38,359 bases of DNA from Nitrospirae bacterium MYbin3 (lineage in GTDB: Bacteria > Nitrospirota > Thermodesulfovibrionia > Thermodesulfovibrionales > Dissulfurispiraceae): assembly GCA_002753335.1 (NCBI GenBank), contig PEAD01000028.1, forward strand, positions 1-38,359. Reading direction: 5' to 3'. Below are positions 17,596-25,866 of the stretch, one piece after another; positions within the stretch are counted from its first letter, which is position 1; every line of letters starts with the position of its first letter. The notes beneath the pieces are model-generated. The model searched no databases. It was not told where the DNA came from and saw only the letters and a program-made list of their open reading frames with translations. Both the position numbers and the translations under genes were made by a program.

Positions 17596-18831
17596 ATGGT
17601 AACACAGGCAGTAAATGTCGAAATTGTTTCAAAGAAACCTGAGATGAAATCTTTTGGAGTGGATTTGCAGAATGTCCAAGAAATCAACTCAAGCAATGAT
17701 TTTGCGAAGAGCCTTAAGGTGCTGCTTTCTGATAACGAGGTGAACAAGGATTCTCTAGTTGTTGATACAAATGGCAACCAGATTAAGGTTGCCGACCTGA
17801 TGGAAAAGATTTCTGATGGCAAGGATATGCTGGGCGAAGATGTTGTCAGCATGGTCGAGCAGTTGATGGCCCAGCTTCAACTGCAGGTTTCTCAAGTAGT
17901 TCCTCAGGCCGCAGTTCAGTCGGCGCAGGATGGCATTCAATCCGCTATTCCAACTGCACAGAGCGCTCTTGCTCTTATGTTTCAGATGCCGCAGATAATG
18001 GATGGCCTTAATAAGCTCCCAGCCAATACTGAATTGAAATCTTCTCAAGCTGCTGCTCAAGCTTATACTGCTGGTGAAGGTGTTGTAGATTTAGCAGAAG
18101 CATTTAAGGGTGTGATGAAGTCGGATATCGCCACTCCTGTTATGAACAATACCGGTAAGATCGACATAAGCGACTTTAAATTATTGCTGAGCGATGCGAG
18201 TAAGGAGCTTCAGTCGATAAATATGGATATGAAATTTACGGTATTGGGAGAGAAAGAAATTGCTTTGATAGATGCGATGCCCCAAGAAATAGCTGTAGAG
18301 GATTTGCTTAAAGAGACCGACATGTTTTTAGTAAAAGATAATGATGCTCCGCAAAATAATAGTTCTAATGTATCAACATTTGCGCAGACCGGAGCGGTGC
18401 AGCATGATAATAAGAATCTGACTATTGCCAAAGATTCGATCAATATAGAAAAACTCAGAGATATAGATATCCCGATCATGAAAGCTGTAGATGGTGGGAC
18501 CAAAAATCTATTAGTAAGGCTTGATCCTCCTGATCTTGGAAGTGTACAGATTAAGTTGTCTATGAACAATGGTTTGTTAAGGGCAGATTTCAAGGTGGAT
18601 TCTTCAGCGGTTAAGGATTTGTTTACCGCAAATATGCCGCACATAAAGGCCTCACTTGAGAATTCCGGGCTGCGGGTGGGAGAGTTTTTTGTGGATGTGA
18701 GGGAAGAGGGTTTTTACTATTCTGACGACCGCAGACAGAGTAATACCAATGAAGACCAAAAGCAACATCAGCAAAATCAACATAAACAGGCAAAAGACGA
18801 AAAATTCAGCTTTTCTGATCTTTTTGCATAA
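17596..18831 (+). CDS. fliK: Flagellar hook-length control protein FliK
   Basis: The 411-residue protein has a long, poorly conserved, glutamine- and alanine-rich N-terminal region, as expected for a secreted ruler. The conserved C-terminal switch domain holds LVRLDPPDLGSVQIKLSMNN and ends in a hydrophilic glutamine/lysine-rich tail. FliK measures hook length and switches FlhB specificity from hook to filament substrates. It starts 40 bp after a consensus sigma-54 promoter and precedes flgD. Confidence 0.9.
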   Translation: MVTQAVNVEIVSKKPEMKSFGVDLQNVQEINSSNDFAKSLKVLLSDNEVNKDSLVVDTNGNQIKVADLMEKISDGKDMLGEDVVSMVEQLMAQLQLQVSQVVPQAAVQSAQDGIQSAIPTAQSALALMFQMPQIMDGLNKLPANTELKSSQAAAQAYTAGEGVVDLAEAFKGVMKSDIATPVMNNTGKIDISDFKLLLSDASKELQSINMDMKFTVLGEKEIALIDAMPQEIAVEDLLKETDMFLVKDNDAPQNNSSNVSTFAQTGAVQHDNKNLTIAKDSINIEKLRDIDIPIMKAVDGGTKNLLVRLDPPDLGSVQIKLSMNNGLLRADFKVDSSAVKDLFTANMPHIKASLENSGLRVGEFFVDVREEGFYYSDDRRQSNTNEDQKQHQQNQHKQAKDEKFSFSDLFA

Positions 18832-18845
18832 TAGGAGGATAAATT

Positions 18846-19286
18846 ATGGCATTCCAGTCAACAGCGCCAATATTCAGCGATCCTACATATTTTAAGCAGA
18901 CATCTGCAACAAAAACAGATGACAAAAAAGATGCTACGACTATAGCAAAGGATGATTTTATGAAGCTGCTTTTTACGCAGCTTAAGAATCAGGATCCTTT
19001 AAATCCGGTTGAGGATAAGGATTTTATAGCACAATTGGCGAGTTTCAGCAGTCTTGAGCAGACAACACTAATGAACAATAATATTAGCTCGTTGCTTAAG
19101 CAAGAGAAGATATCAAACGCGTCTGCAGCCTCTTCGCTTATAGGCCAAGCCATTACGAGCCTTGATAATGACAGCGGAATTGTCAGAAGCATAGCAATTG
19201 ATGAAAAGGGAGTGTATGTTTCGGTAAACGGCAAGAATGTTGCGCTTGACAGAATAAAAGAGATCAGAAATCCATATATTACCTAA
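18846..19286 (+). CDS. flgD: Hook capping protein FlgD, short form
   Basis: The 146-residue protein carries the FlgD signature FMKLLFTQLKNQDPLNPVED and IAQLASFSSLEQ. It is much shorter than the enterobacterial protein (about 230 residues), lacking most of the C-terminal Fn3/Tudor-like part, and is similar in size to the Bacillus FlgD. FlgD caps the growing hook so that FlgE can add. GGAGG lies just before the ATG, and flgE follows after 12 bp. Confidence 0.92.
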   Translation: MAFQSTAPIFSDPTYFKQTSATKTDDKKDATTIAKDDFMKLLFTQLKNQDPLNPVEDKDFIAQLASFSSLEQTTLMNNNISSLLKQEKISNASAASSLIGQAITSLDNDSGIVRSIAIDEKGVYVSVNGKNVALDRIKEIRNPYIT

Positions 19287-19298
19287 CGGAGGTTTATC

Positions 19299-20642
19299 AT
19301 GAGTATCTTAACATCATTGTTCACAGGCGTCAGCGGGTTGATAGTAAACGGAACTGCCTTGTCGGTAATTGGTGACAATATAGCCAACTCCAACACCGTA
19401 GGTTTTAAAGGCGGGAGGTCCATATTTGGCGATGTATTAAGTCAGGCGCTGGCAGGCAGTTCAACAACACAGATAGGCAGAGGCGCAAACTTATTAAGAA
19501 CACAGGTTATGTTTACACAGGGCAACTTCGAAACATCAGCCAACCCTCTTGATATGGCGGTTGATGGAGAGGGCTTTTTTGTTGTCAAGGAGACAAGTGG
19601 AGGCACATTCTATACCAGAAGCGGACAGTCGGGCATTGACAATAACGGCTATATAATTTCACCCACAGGACTAAGGTATCAAGGGTTTATTTATAGCAAT
19701 GGTGTTCTTCAGATCGGTAATCCTCAAGACATAAACGTATCAAGCGTAAGCAGCAGTCCGAGCGCAACAGCTACTATAAGTCTTCAGGCAAATCTTGATT
19801 CGAGAGAATCCGCTCCTGCAGCTTGGGCGTTTGTAGCAGGGGCAACAGGACCGAGTTCTGACCAATACAACTTTAATACTACGATGACCGTTTATGACAG
19901 TCAAGGAAATGATCATGCTGTTGGTGTATATTTTAGGAAAACAGCCACCACAAATCTTTGGGAGGCTCATTTTGTTTATAACGATAATCAGAGTGGAGCG
20001 GCCGATCCCACGAGATATGTAGAAGTTGATTTTGATCTTGGCACCGCAGGTACGCAGCCTTTGTATTTAGAATTTGGCAGTGACGGCACACTTTCAAAAG
20101 TTGATAATGTTAACCCACCTGTTACAGGAGTTGTGGCAAATACGGGGACTTTTGATTTTAGTTGGTGGACAGCAGCAGCAGCAGATCAATCAATAGACAT
20201 ATCTATGGGGTATAGCGGTCAAAACTCAACACAGTTCGGTTCTCCTTCGAGTATGGTGTTTCAGAGCCAGGATGGATGGACATCAGGAGCATTAAGGGCA
20301 TTGACGATTGGTGGTGATGGAACGATTGCTGGTGTTTTTACCAACGGTCAGGTTAAGAACATAGCACAGATAATTCTTGCCAAGTTCACATCTCCTCAGG
20401 GTCTCACAAAAATGGGCAAGAGTCTTTACGCAGAGTCTCACGATTCAGGGCAGCCGGTTATAGGCGCCCCAAACAACTCTGGCCGTGGCGGCATACTGCC
20501 GAATACAGTTGAACTGAGCAATGTTGATATTGCAGAAGAATTTGTTCGAATGATAGCTGCCCAGAGAGGATTTCAGGCTAATGCAAGGGTTATAACCACT
20601 TCTGACAGTATGCTTTCTGAGGTCACAAACATAATGAGGTAG
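19299..20642 (+). CDS. flgE: Flagellar hook protein FlgE
   Basis: The 447-residue axial protein has the N-terminal motif ALSVIGDNIANSNTVGFKGG and the C-terminal ELSNVDIAEEFVRMIAAQRG followed by FQANARVITTSDSMLSEV, both diagnostic for the FlgE family. The central, serine- and glycine-rich variable region forms the outer hook domains. An ATG with GGAGG upstream sets the start. A hairpin terminator follows, closing the fliK-flgD-flgE unit. Confidence 0.95.
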   Translation: MSILTSLFTGVSGLIVNGTALSVIGDNIANSNTVGFKGGRSIFGDVLSQALAGSSTTQIGRGANLLRTQVMFTQGNFETSANPLDMAVDGEGFFVVKETSGGTFYTRSGQSGIDNNGYIISPTGLRYQGFIYSNGVLQIGNPQDINVSSVSSSPSATATISLQANLDSRESAPAAWAFVAGATGPSSDQYNFNTTMTVYDSQGNDHAVGVYFRKTATTNLWEAHFVYNDNQSGAADPTRYVEVDFDLGTAGTQPLYLEFGSDGTLSKVDNVNPPVTGVVANTGTFDFSWWTAAAADQSIDISMGYSGQNSTQFGSPSSMVFQSQDGWTSGALRALTIGGDGTIAGVFTNGQVKNIAQIILAKFTSPQGLTKMGKSLYAESHDSGQPVIGAPNNSGRGGILPNTVELSNVDIAEEFVRMIAAQRGFQANARVITTSDSMLSEVTNIMR

Positions 20643-20670
20643 TTTTTTAATAGTTTCTTGTTTGTCCATG

Positions 20671-20714
20671 TGACGGTTAGGGTCTAAATCAAAGGCTCTA
20701 ACCGTCATTTTCTT
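20671..20714 (+). terminator. Rho-independent terminator after flgE
   Basis: TGACGGTTAG (20671-20680) pairs with CTAACCGTCA (20698-20707), followed by TTTTCTT. It sits about 30 bp after the flgE stop and before a new sigma-54 promoter, separating the hook unit from the fliL unit. Confidence 0.75.
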
Positions 20715-20768
20715 GACCTAAATCCCATCTTTTTATACAAAAAACATAAAATTCAACTAGTTATCATT

Positions 20769-20784
20769 TGGCATACAATGTGCA
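20769..20784 (+). promoter_or_regulatory. Sigma-54 promoter before fliL
   Basis: TGGCATACAATGTGCA keeps the GG-N10-GC spacing, with -24 TGGCAT and -12 TGTGCA. It lies 51 bp before the fliL ATG and just after the flgE terminator. It would drive the fliL-to-fliA series. Confidence 0.6.
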
Positions 20785-20835
20785 AACAGTGTTAAGGCAA
20801 TTTGCACAATTTTATGCATATTTTAAGGAGGCGAT

Positions 20836-21342
20836 ATGGCTGATGAAGAACCTAAAGAAGGCGAGGCTGCTGAAGCACCACCACCTAAGAAAAAGGGTAA
20901 ACTTTTAATAATAATTATTGTGGCTGTTGTTTTGCTGGTTGGAGGTGGAGGCGGAGCCTTCTTCTTCCTGAAGAAGTCCGGAGGTGGAGGTGAGGGTAAA
21001 GAGGCCGAAAAGAAGGCTGATAAAAAGGGTGAAGATGTTGTTATGTATTCTATCGAGCCGTTTGTTGTTAATTTAACCGATCAGGGTGGAGGAAAATTTC
21101 TTAAAGTAACCCTTCAACTGGAACTTGCTAATGCAGGGCCTACAACATCAGATAAAGCAAAAGCTAAAAACCCTCAACTAAGGGATGCAATAATCACGCT
21201 TCTTACTAGCAAGTCAGCAGAAACTTTAGTGTCCCCTGAAGGCAAGCTGCAGCTTAAGGACGAAATATCTGTCAGGGCTAATCAGATACTCGGTGAGGGG
21301 GCGGTTAAAAATGTGTATCTTACAGAGTTTGTAATGCAGTAA
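20836..21342 (+). CDS. fliL: Flagellar basal body-associated protein FliL
   Basis: The 168-residue protein has a short acidic/proline cytoplasmic tail, a single membrane helix (LLIIIIVAVVLLVGGGGGAFFF), a lysine/glycine-rich linker and the periplasmic FliL domain (YSIEPFVVNLTDQGGGKFLKV...RDAIITLLTSKSAETL). FliL rings surround stator units and stabilise them. The start has an AAGGAGG ribosome binding site. It heads the fliL-fliM-fliN unit after its own sigma-54 promoter. Confidence 0.93.
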   Translation: MADEEPKEGEAAEAPPPKKKGKLLIIIIVAVVLLVGGGGGAFFFLKKSGGGGEGKEAEKKADKKGEDVVMYSIEPFVVNLTDQGGGKFLKVTLQLELANAGPTTSDKAKAKNPQLRDAIITLLTSKSAETLVSPEGKLQLKDEISVRANQILGEGAVKNVYLTEFVMQ

Positions 21343-21388
21343 AGAACTTTATATTCTATTGTTTAACGTACTGTTTTAAGAGGAGATA

Positions 21389-22351
21389 ATGGAAGATATC
21401 CTGTCGCAAGATGAAGTTGATGCGCTACTTAAAGGTATATCTGACGGGGATGTAGAAACCGAAAAGGTTGAAGAGGTTTCTGGTGTAAAGCTTTATGATT
21501 TTACCGGTCAGGAAAAGATTGTTCGTGGCCGGATGCCATCTCTTGATATAGCCAATGAAAGGTTGGCAAGGAATTTTCGTCTTTCACTTTCTGCTGCAAT
21601 AAGGCATATGGTTGATGTAACCAATGTTAATGTAAACATCACTAAATTTTATGACTTTATGCGAGGCATTCCTTTTCCTTCAAGTATCAATGTGTTTAAG
21701 ATGGAACCTTTAAGAGGATACGGGCTTTTGGTTTTTGATGCTCCGATGATTTTCACTCTTATCGAGTTTTTCTTTGGCGGCACCGGAAAAGGACATTACA
21801 AACCTGAGGGACGTGAATTTACCCCTATAGAACAAAAGATTATACATAAAGTTGTGATAATGTTCTTTAGTGATATGGAAGAGGCATGGAAACCGATCTA
21901 TCCTGTTGTTCCAACATATGTCAGGTCAGAAATGAATCCTCAATTTGTAACTATAGTAACCCCTGTGGATGTTGTTATAAAAGTTGAGTATATTCTTGAG
22001 ATAGAAGGTAAGCAGTGCAGGGTATTTTTGTGCATACCTTATGGTACTGTTGAACCTATTAAAGAGAAACTTTATAGCGCATTCTCTGCTGATAGGGATG
22101 AAATGGATCATAAATGGCTTGATAGATTGCGTGAGAGATTAAAGGAAATCCCATTGAATTTAACAGCAACTCTCGGTAGGACAATGGTTACGGTTGAGGA
22201 TGTTCTGAATATGCAGAAAGAGGATATTATCATCCTTAATAAAAGAGTGGATGATGGTATTGATATAGATGTAGAAGGAGTACCTAAACTGGAGGGCAAA
22301 TTCGGTATTTATAAAGGATCTTACGGGTTAAAGATTACCAAATTTACTTAG
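21389..22351 (+). CDS. fliM: Flagellar motor switch protein FliM
   Basis: The 320-residue protein starts with the CheY-phosphate-binding peptide ILSQDEVDALLKG. The middle domain (VNVNITKFYDFMRGIPFPSS, FFGGTGKGHYKPEGREFTPIE) and a C-terminal FliN-like domain (LTATLGRTMVTVEDVLNMQKE) follow. It forms the C-ring layer that receives CheY-P and changes rotation direction. It is full length, with GAGGAG before the ATG. The matching CheY is encoded at 33809. Confidence 0.95.
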   Translation: MEDILSQDEVDALLKGISDGDVETEKVEEVSGVKLYDFTGQEKIVRGRMPSLDIANERLARNFRLSLSAAIRHMVDVTNVNVNITKFYDFMRGIPFPSSINVFKMEPLRGYGLLVFDAPMIFTLIEFFFGGTGKGHYKPEGREFTPIEQKIIHKVVIMFFSDMEEAWKPIYPVVPTYVRSEMNPQFVTIVTPVDVVIKVEYILEIEGKQCRVFLCIPYGTVEPIKEKLYSAFSADRDEMDHKWLDRLRERLKEIPLNLTATLGRTMVTVEDVLNMQKEDIIILNKRVDDGIDIDVEGVPKLEGKFGIYKGSYGLKITKFT

Positions 22352-22373
22352 AAACAATTAGTTAGGAGGTAAA

Positions 22374-22703
22374 ATGTCAGAAGATGTTAAGGATTTGAAT
22401 ATGGAAGAATTTGGAATGGAGGGAACATCTCCTGCTACACAACAGAGGGATGTCAATTTTATTCTTGATGTTCCACTTGAGCTTACAGTTGTTATAGGCA
22501 GAACAAAAATACTGATTCAGGAACTATTGCAGTTGGGGCAGGGGTCTGTAATTGCGCTCGAGAAACTTGCTGGAGAGCCGATGGAGGTGTATGTGAATGA
22601 CAGACTTGTTGGAAGAGGCGAAGTTGTTGTTGTAAATGAGAAGTTTGGTATAAGGGTAACTGATATAATCAGTCCTACCGAGCGAGTAAGGTCTTTAAAA
22701 TAA
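22374..22703 (+). CDS. fliN: Flagellar motor switch protein FliN
   Basis: The 109-residue protein has a short acidic N-terminus and a complete SpoA/FliN domain: FILDVPLELTVVIGRTKILI, LGQGSVIALEKLAGEP and VNEKFGIRVTDIISPTERV. FliN forms the base of the C-ring and binds FliH. AGGAGG lies 4 bp before the ATG. It is the short FliN form, not the long CheC-fused FliY of Bacillus, despite the Bacillus-like gene order. Confidence 0.95.
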   Translation: MSEDVKDLNMEEFGMEGTSPATQQRDVNFILDVPLELTVVIGRTKILIQELLQLGQGSVIALEKLAGEPMEVYVNDRLVGRGEVVVVNEKFGIRVTDIISPTERVRSLK

Positions 22704-22730
22704 TAGTTTAATCATATTGGAGGAATGACT

Positions 22731-23774
22731 TTGGGTTTAGAGGTGTTAAAAATTCTGATAGTTTTAATAATAGTACTTGCAGGTCTTTATCTATTTCTGC
22801 GTATTATAAAACAAAGGGTTATGCCACAAAAAGGCTTCATAGATTTATTGTATTTTTATCCTTTAGGAACAAAGCGTGGCATAGGTATAGTTAAAGTAAT
22901 GGATGATTATTTTGTTTTGGGCATCGGCGATCAAAATGTTTCTTTGATAGAAAAGCTGGATCCACAAGTTGCAGCAGCCAGCTTAAATGAGAAGATAGAA
23001 GTGAATGTACAGGGTTTCAAGCTGAAAGATATATTTAAAAACAAAGGGAAACTTATATTTTCTTCATTCTGGTTTTTCTGTGGTCTCTTCTTTTCGGATA
23101 CCGCTTTTAGCGCGCCGTCACCAGCTACTGCCGGGGGAGGAATACTTGGACTTAATTCCCCCCTCGAGTTATTGCTCTTTTTTACTCTGCTGTCAATTTT
23201 ACCCGCAATGCTGGTTATGTGCACATGCTTTACAAGGATAATTGTTGTTTTATCTTTTTTAAAACAGGCTATGGGCACGCCTCAAGCACCACCTAATACT
23301 GTTTTGATAGGCTTAGCGCTTTTTATTACTTTTTTTGTGATGTCACCGGTATTTGACCGTGTATATTCAGAGGCTTATCTGCCATATACTAAGAAACAGA
23401 TTGATGCAGAAGCTGCTTTGAACAAGGCTAGTGTTCCTCTAAAAGAGTTTATGCTTAGACAGACTAAAGAGAAGGATTTAGCCCTTTTCCTGAAAATTTC
23501 AAAGAGCGAAAGGCCGGCCAGCCCTATGGATTTACCCATGAGGGTAGTTATTCCTGCATTTGCTATTGGAGAACTTCAGAAAGCATTTGAGATAGGATTC
23601 CTTATCTATCTGCCTTTTCTGGTTATTGATATGGTTGTCGGCAGTATTTTGCTTGCTATGGGTATGATGATGCTTCCTCCTGTTATGGTATCTTTGCCGG
23701 TTAAACTCCTTTTGTTTGTTCTGGCTGATGGCTGGGAATTGATAATTGGTTCGTTAATAGGTAGCTTCAGATGA
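22731..23774 (+). CDS. fliOP: Fused FliO-FliP export-gate protein
   Basis: One continuous frame joins FliO to FliP. The first 100 residues are FliO-like: a membrane helix (LKILIVLIIVLAGLYLFLRI) and a cytoplasmic domain with FYPLGTKRGIGIVKV and the VSLIEKL motif. A second hydrophobic stretch (FSSFWFFCGLFFSDTAFSA) resembles the FliP signal peptide, including an A-x-A-like cleavage site. Mature FliP follows with MLVMCTCFTRIIVVLSFLKQ, FFVMSPVFD and PFLVIDMVVGSILLAMGM. FliP forms the export pore with FliQ and FliR; FliO helps assemble it. GGAGG at 22719-22723 is 7 bp from a TTG at 22731 but only 1 bp from the ATG at 22725, so TTG is preferred. FliQ follows with an ATGA overlap. Confidence 0.88.
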   Translation: MGLEVLKILIVLIIVLAGLYLFLRIIKQRVMPQKGFIDLLYFYPLGTKRGIGIVKVMDDYFVLGIGDQNVSLIEKLDPQVAAASLNEKIEVNVQGFKLKDIFKNKGKLIFSSFWFFCGLFFSDTAFSAPSPATAGGGILGLNSPLELLLFFTLLSILPAMLVMCTCFTRIIVVLSFLKQAMGTPQAPPNTVLIGLALFITFFVMSPVFDRVYSEAYLPYTKKQIDAEAALNKASVPLKEFMLRQTKEKDLALFLKISKSERPASPMDLPMRVVIPAFAIGELQKAFEIGFLIYLPFLVIDMVVGSILLAMGMMMLPPVMVSLPVKLLLFVLADGWELIIGSLIGSFR

Positions 23775-24040
23775 CGGTTGAACTTCTTCAACAGATATCA
23801 AAGCAGACGTTCGAAACCGTTTTGATGGTCGGAGGGCCTGTATTGGTTGCCAGTCTTGTAATTGGTATCGTAATCAGTTTCTTTCAGGCAATGACCCAGC
23901 TTCAGGAGGCTACCATAACATTCGTACCAAAGATAATCGCCGTTTTTTTGACGCTTTTGGTCTCATTGCCATGGATGGTTAAAATTATGGTTTCGTTTAC
24001 CAGAAATATTTTTGAAAATATACCGCTTTATGTTAGATAG
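23771..24040 (+). CDS. fliQ: Flagellar export-gate protein FliQ
   Basis: The 89-residue protein has two membrane hairpin helices with the FliQ motifs LMVGGPVLVASLVIGIVISF and FQAMTQLQEATITFVPKI. Four copies join the FliP-FliR helical core of the export gate in the MS ring. The ATG overlaps the fliP stop (ATGA). Size and motifs are standard. Confidence 0.95.
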   Translation: MTVELLQQISKQTFETVLMVGGPVLVASLVIGIVISFFQAMTQLQEATITFVPKIIAVFLTLLVSLPWMVKIMVSFTRNIFENIPLYVR

Positions 24041-24045
24041 AAAAC

Positions 24046-24783
24046 ATGGAACTCTTTAATATAGTCAATATTTACTCAGGAAAACTTATTCCTGTATTCA
24101 TAAGAATAGCTGCGATGTTTTCTTTCATACCCTTTTTGGGCGCTAAGGCGACCCCGATGATGTTTAAGGTTGGTCTTGTTTTGGCCTTGAGTATTTTTGT
24201 TGCGCCTTTCGCTAAAGTTAATCCTGAAGATCCTTTCAGGGCTATACTGGACGCAATTTTTGTCGGTATGTCAATGGGACTTGCAGCAAGAATCATATTC
24301 GGCGCTGTCGAGATGGCTGCTCAGTGGATAAGTCTTCAGATGGGCTTCGGACTTGCGGCTGTTTTTAATCCACAGTTTGGTGAGACGATGGGGCCGCTGA
24401 ATTTCTTCTATATGTTTCTGACCATGGTCTTTTTTTTCGCTCTGGACATACATCATCATTTTATAGAAGGCATAGTAAGAAGCTTCGAAATTGAGCAGGT
24501 TCAATACAAAACCATATTTCAGACCATCATAAATCTTAATGCATTGCTTTTTCCTCTTGCATTCAAAATAGCCGCACCCATAATAGTTGTTCAGATGCTT
24601 GTTAACATCGCTATGGGCTTTTTGTCCAAGGCGATGCCGCAGGCCAACATATTTTTTGTAAGCTTTCCTGTTTTGCTCGCGATAGGGTTTATTTTTATCA
24701 TTGCATCACTGTCATTGACCTTTATGCTTATTTCCAAGGCTTTCCTCAATATGAAGGAAGCTATTTTTTTGTTTACGAGGTAA
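24046..24783 (+). CDS. fliR: Flagellar export-gate protein FliR
   Basis: The 245-residue protein is nearly all membrane helices and carries the FliR motifs RIAAMFSFIPFLG, AAQWISLQMGFGLAAVFNPQ and AAPIIVVQMLVNIAMGFLSK. One FliR caps the FliP-FliQ pore and contacts FlhB. It starts 5 bp after fliQ and ends 3 bp before flhB, with poor ribosome binding sites, consistent with coupled translation. Confidence 0.94.
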   Translation: MELFNIVNIYSGKLIPVFIRIAAMFSFIPFLGAKATPMMFKVGLVLALSIFVAPFAKVNPEDPFRAILDAIFVGMSMGLAARIIFGAVEMAAQWISLQMGFGLAAVFNPQFGETMGPLNFFYMFLTMVFFFALDIHHHFIEGIVRSFEIEQVQYKTIFQTIINLNALLFPLAFKIAAPIIVVQMLVNIAMGFLSKAMPQANIFFVSFPVLLAIGFIFIIASLSLTFMLISKAFLNMKEAIFLFTR

Positions 24784-24786
24784 CGG

Positions 24787-25863
24787 ATGGCTGCCGAAGA
24801 CGAAGGCCGCACAGAAGAGGCAACGCCGCGACGGCGTGGTGAGGCAAGGGATAAAGGGAACATAGCAACAAGCAGGGAGCTTATCAGTCTTGTTCCTTTA
24901 TGGGTGTTTTTTTCATTTTTTTCATTCAGCGGGATAGCTTTTTTCAATACCCTGCTTGGTTTTTTTAGATCATCACTTAAAAGGAGCTTTGAGACCACAT
25001 TGAGCGATGCGTCGTTTGTGGAAATATTCAAAACGGATGCGTACCAGTTGGGAGCGCTGATGCTGCCGTTGTTCGCGTGGATGATTGTGTTGGCTATTGT
25101 TATTCATTTGTACTCGACAGGTTTTTATTTTTCTGCCTCACGAATGAAATTTGAGAATGGAGGCGCTTTAAACCTTAATCCTGCGAATTTCATTAAGAGA
25201 ATGTTCAGCTCAGCAATGGTGTTTGATCTGGGCAAGGGCTTCTTAAAGATGATTATTTTAAGTCTTATACTGTACCTGATTCTGAAAAAAGAGATTTTAA
25301 CGCTGCCGCTTCTTGTTGACATGGATGTCCTTTCGATTGCAGGAATTTCTTTTGGTCATGTAAAGAAGCTTATTTTGATTTCGGCCTTGGTGCTGAGTTT
25401 TTTCGGGTTGATAGACTATTTCTATCAAAAATGGCAGTACGAAGAAAGCCTTAAGATGACAAAGATGGATGTTAAAGATGAGATGAAATCTTCAGAAGGT
25501 GATCCTAAGGTAAAGGCAAGGATCAGAAGTCTTCAGAGGCAGATGGCTATGAAGAGGATGATGCAGGATGTGCCAAAGGCTGATGTGGTAATTACAAACC
25601 CCACTCATCTGGCTATAGCCCTTAAATATGATACTTCAAAGATGGCCGCTCCTACGGTAGTGGCAAAGGGCGCGAACCTCGTCGCAGAACGGATAAAAGC
25701 AGTTGCGAAAAAACATAAAGTGCCGGTGTTTGAAGACAAGCCGCTGGCCCGTACTCTTTTTAAGATAGAAATCGGGCAGGAGATTCCGGAAGTGCTGTAT
25801 AGAGCGGTGGCAACAATACTTGCGAATGTTTATAAAATGAAAGGCAAAATACTAAGGAAATAG
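24787..25863 (+). CDS. flhB: Export-gate switch protein FlhB
   Basis: The 358-residue protein has the TEEATPRRRGEARDKGN start, four membrane helices to about residue 210, and a cytoplasmic domain with the self-cleavage motif NPTH at 271-274. Cleavage between Asn and Pro, prompted by FliK, switches export from rod/hook to filament substrates. All expected parts are present. It lies between fliR and flhA, 3 bp from each. Confidence 0.95.
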   Translation: MAAEDEGRTEEATPRRRGEARDKGNIATSRELISLVPLWVFFSFFSFSGIAFFNTLLGFFRSSLKRSFETTLSDASFVEIFKTDAYQLGALMLPLFAWMIVLAIVIHLYSTGFYFSASRMKFENGGALNLNPANFIKRMFSSAMVFDLGKGFLKMIILSLILYLILKKEILTLPLLVDMDVLSIAGISFGHVKKLILISALVLSFFGLIDYFYQKWQYEESLKMTKMDVKDEMKSSEGDPKVKARIRSLQRQMAMKRMMQDVPKADVVITNPTHLAIALKYDTSKMAAPTVVAKGANLVAERIKAVAKKHKVPVFEDKPLARTLFKIEIGQEIPEVLYRAVATILANVYKMKGKILRK

Positions 25864-25866
25864 ACG

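Noticed and set aside
20643-20835. A swrD/flbD-like small gene between flgE and fliL, as in Bacillus
   Set aside because: The gap holds a terminator and a sigma-54 promoter and has no frame of suitable length or sequence.
23020-23060. Internal start that would give FliP separately from FliO
   Set aside because: No ATG, GTG or TTG with a ribosome binding site is in frame just before the FliP signal segment; coding is continuous.
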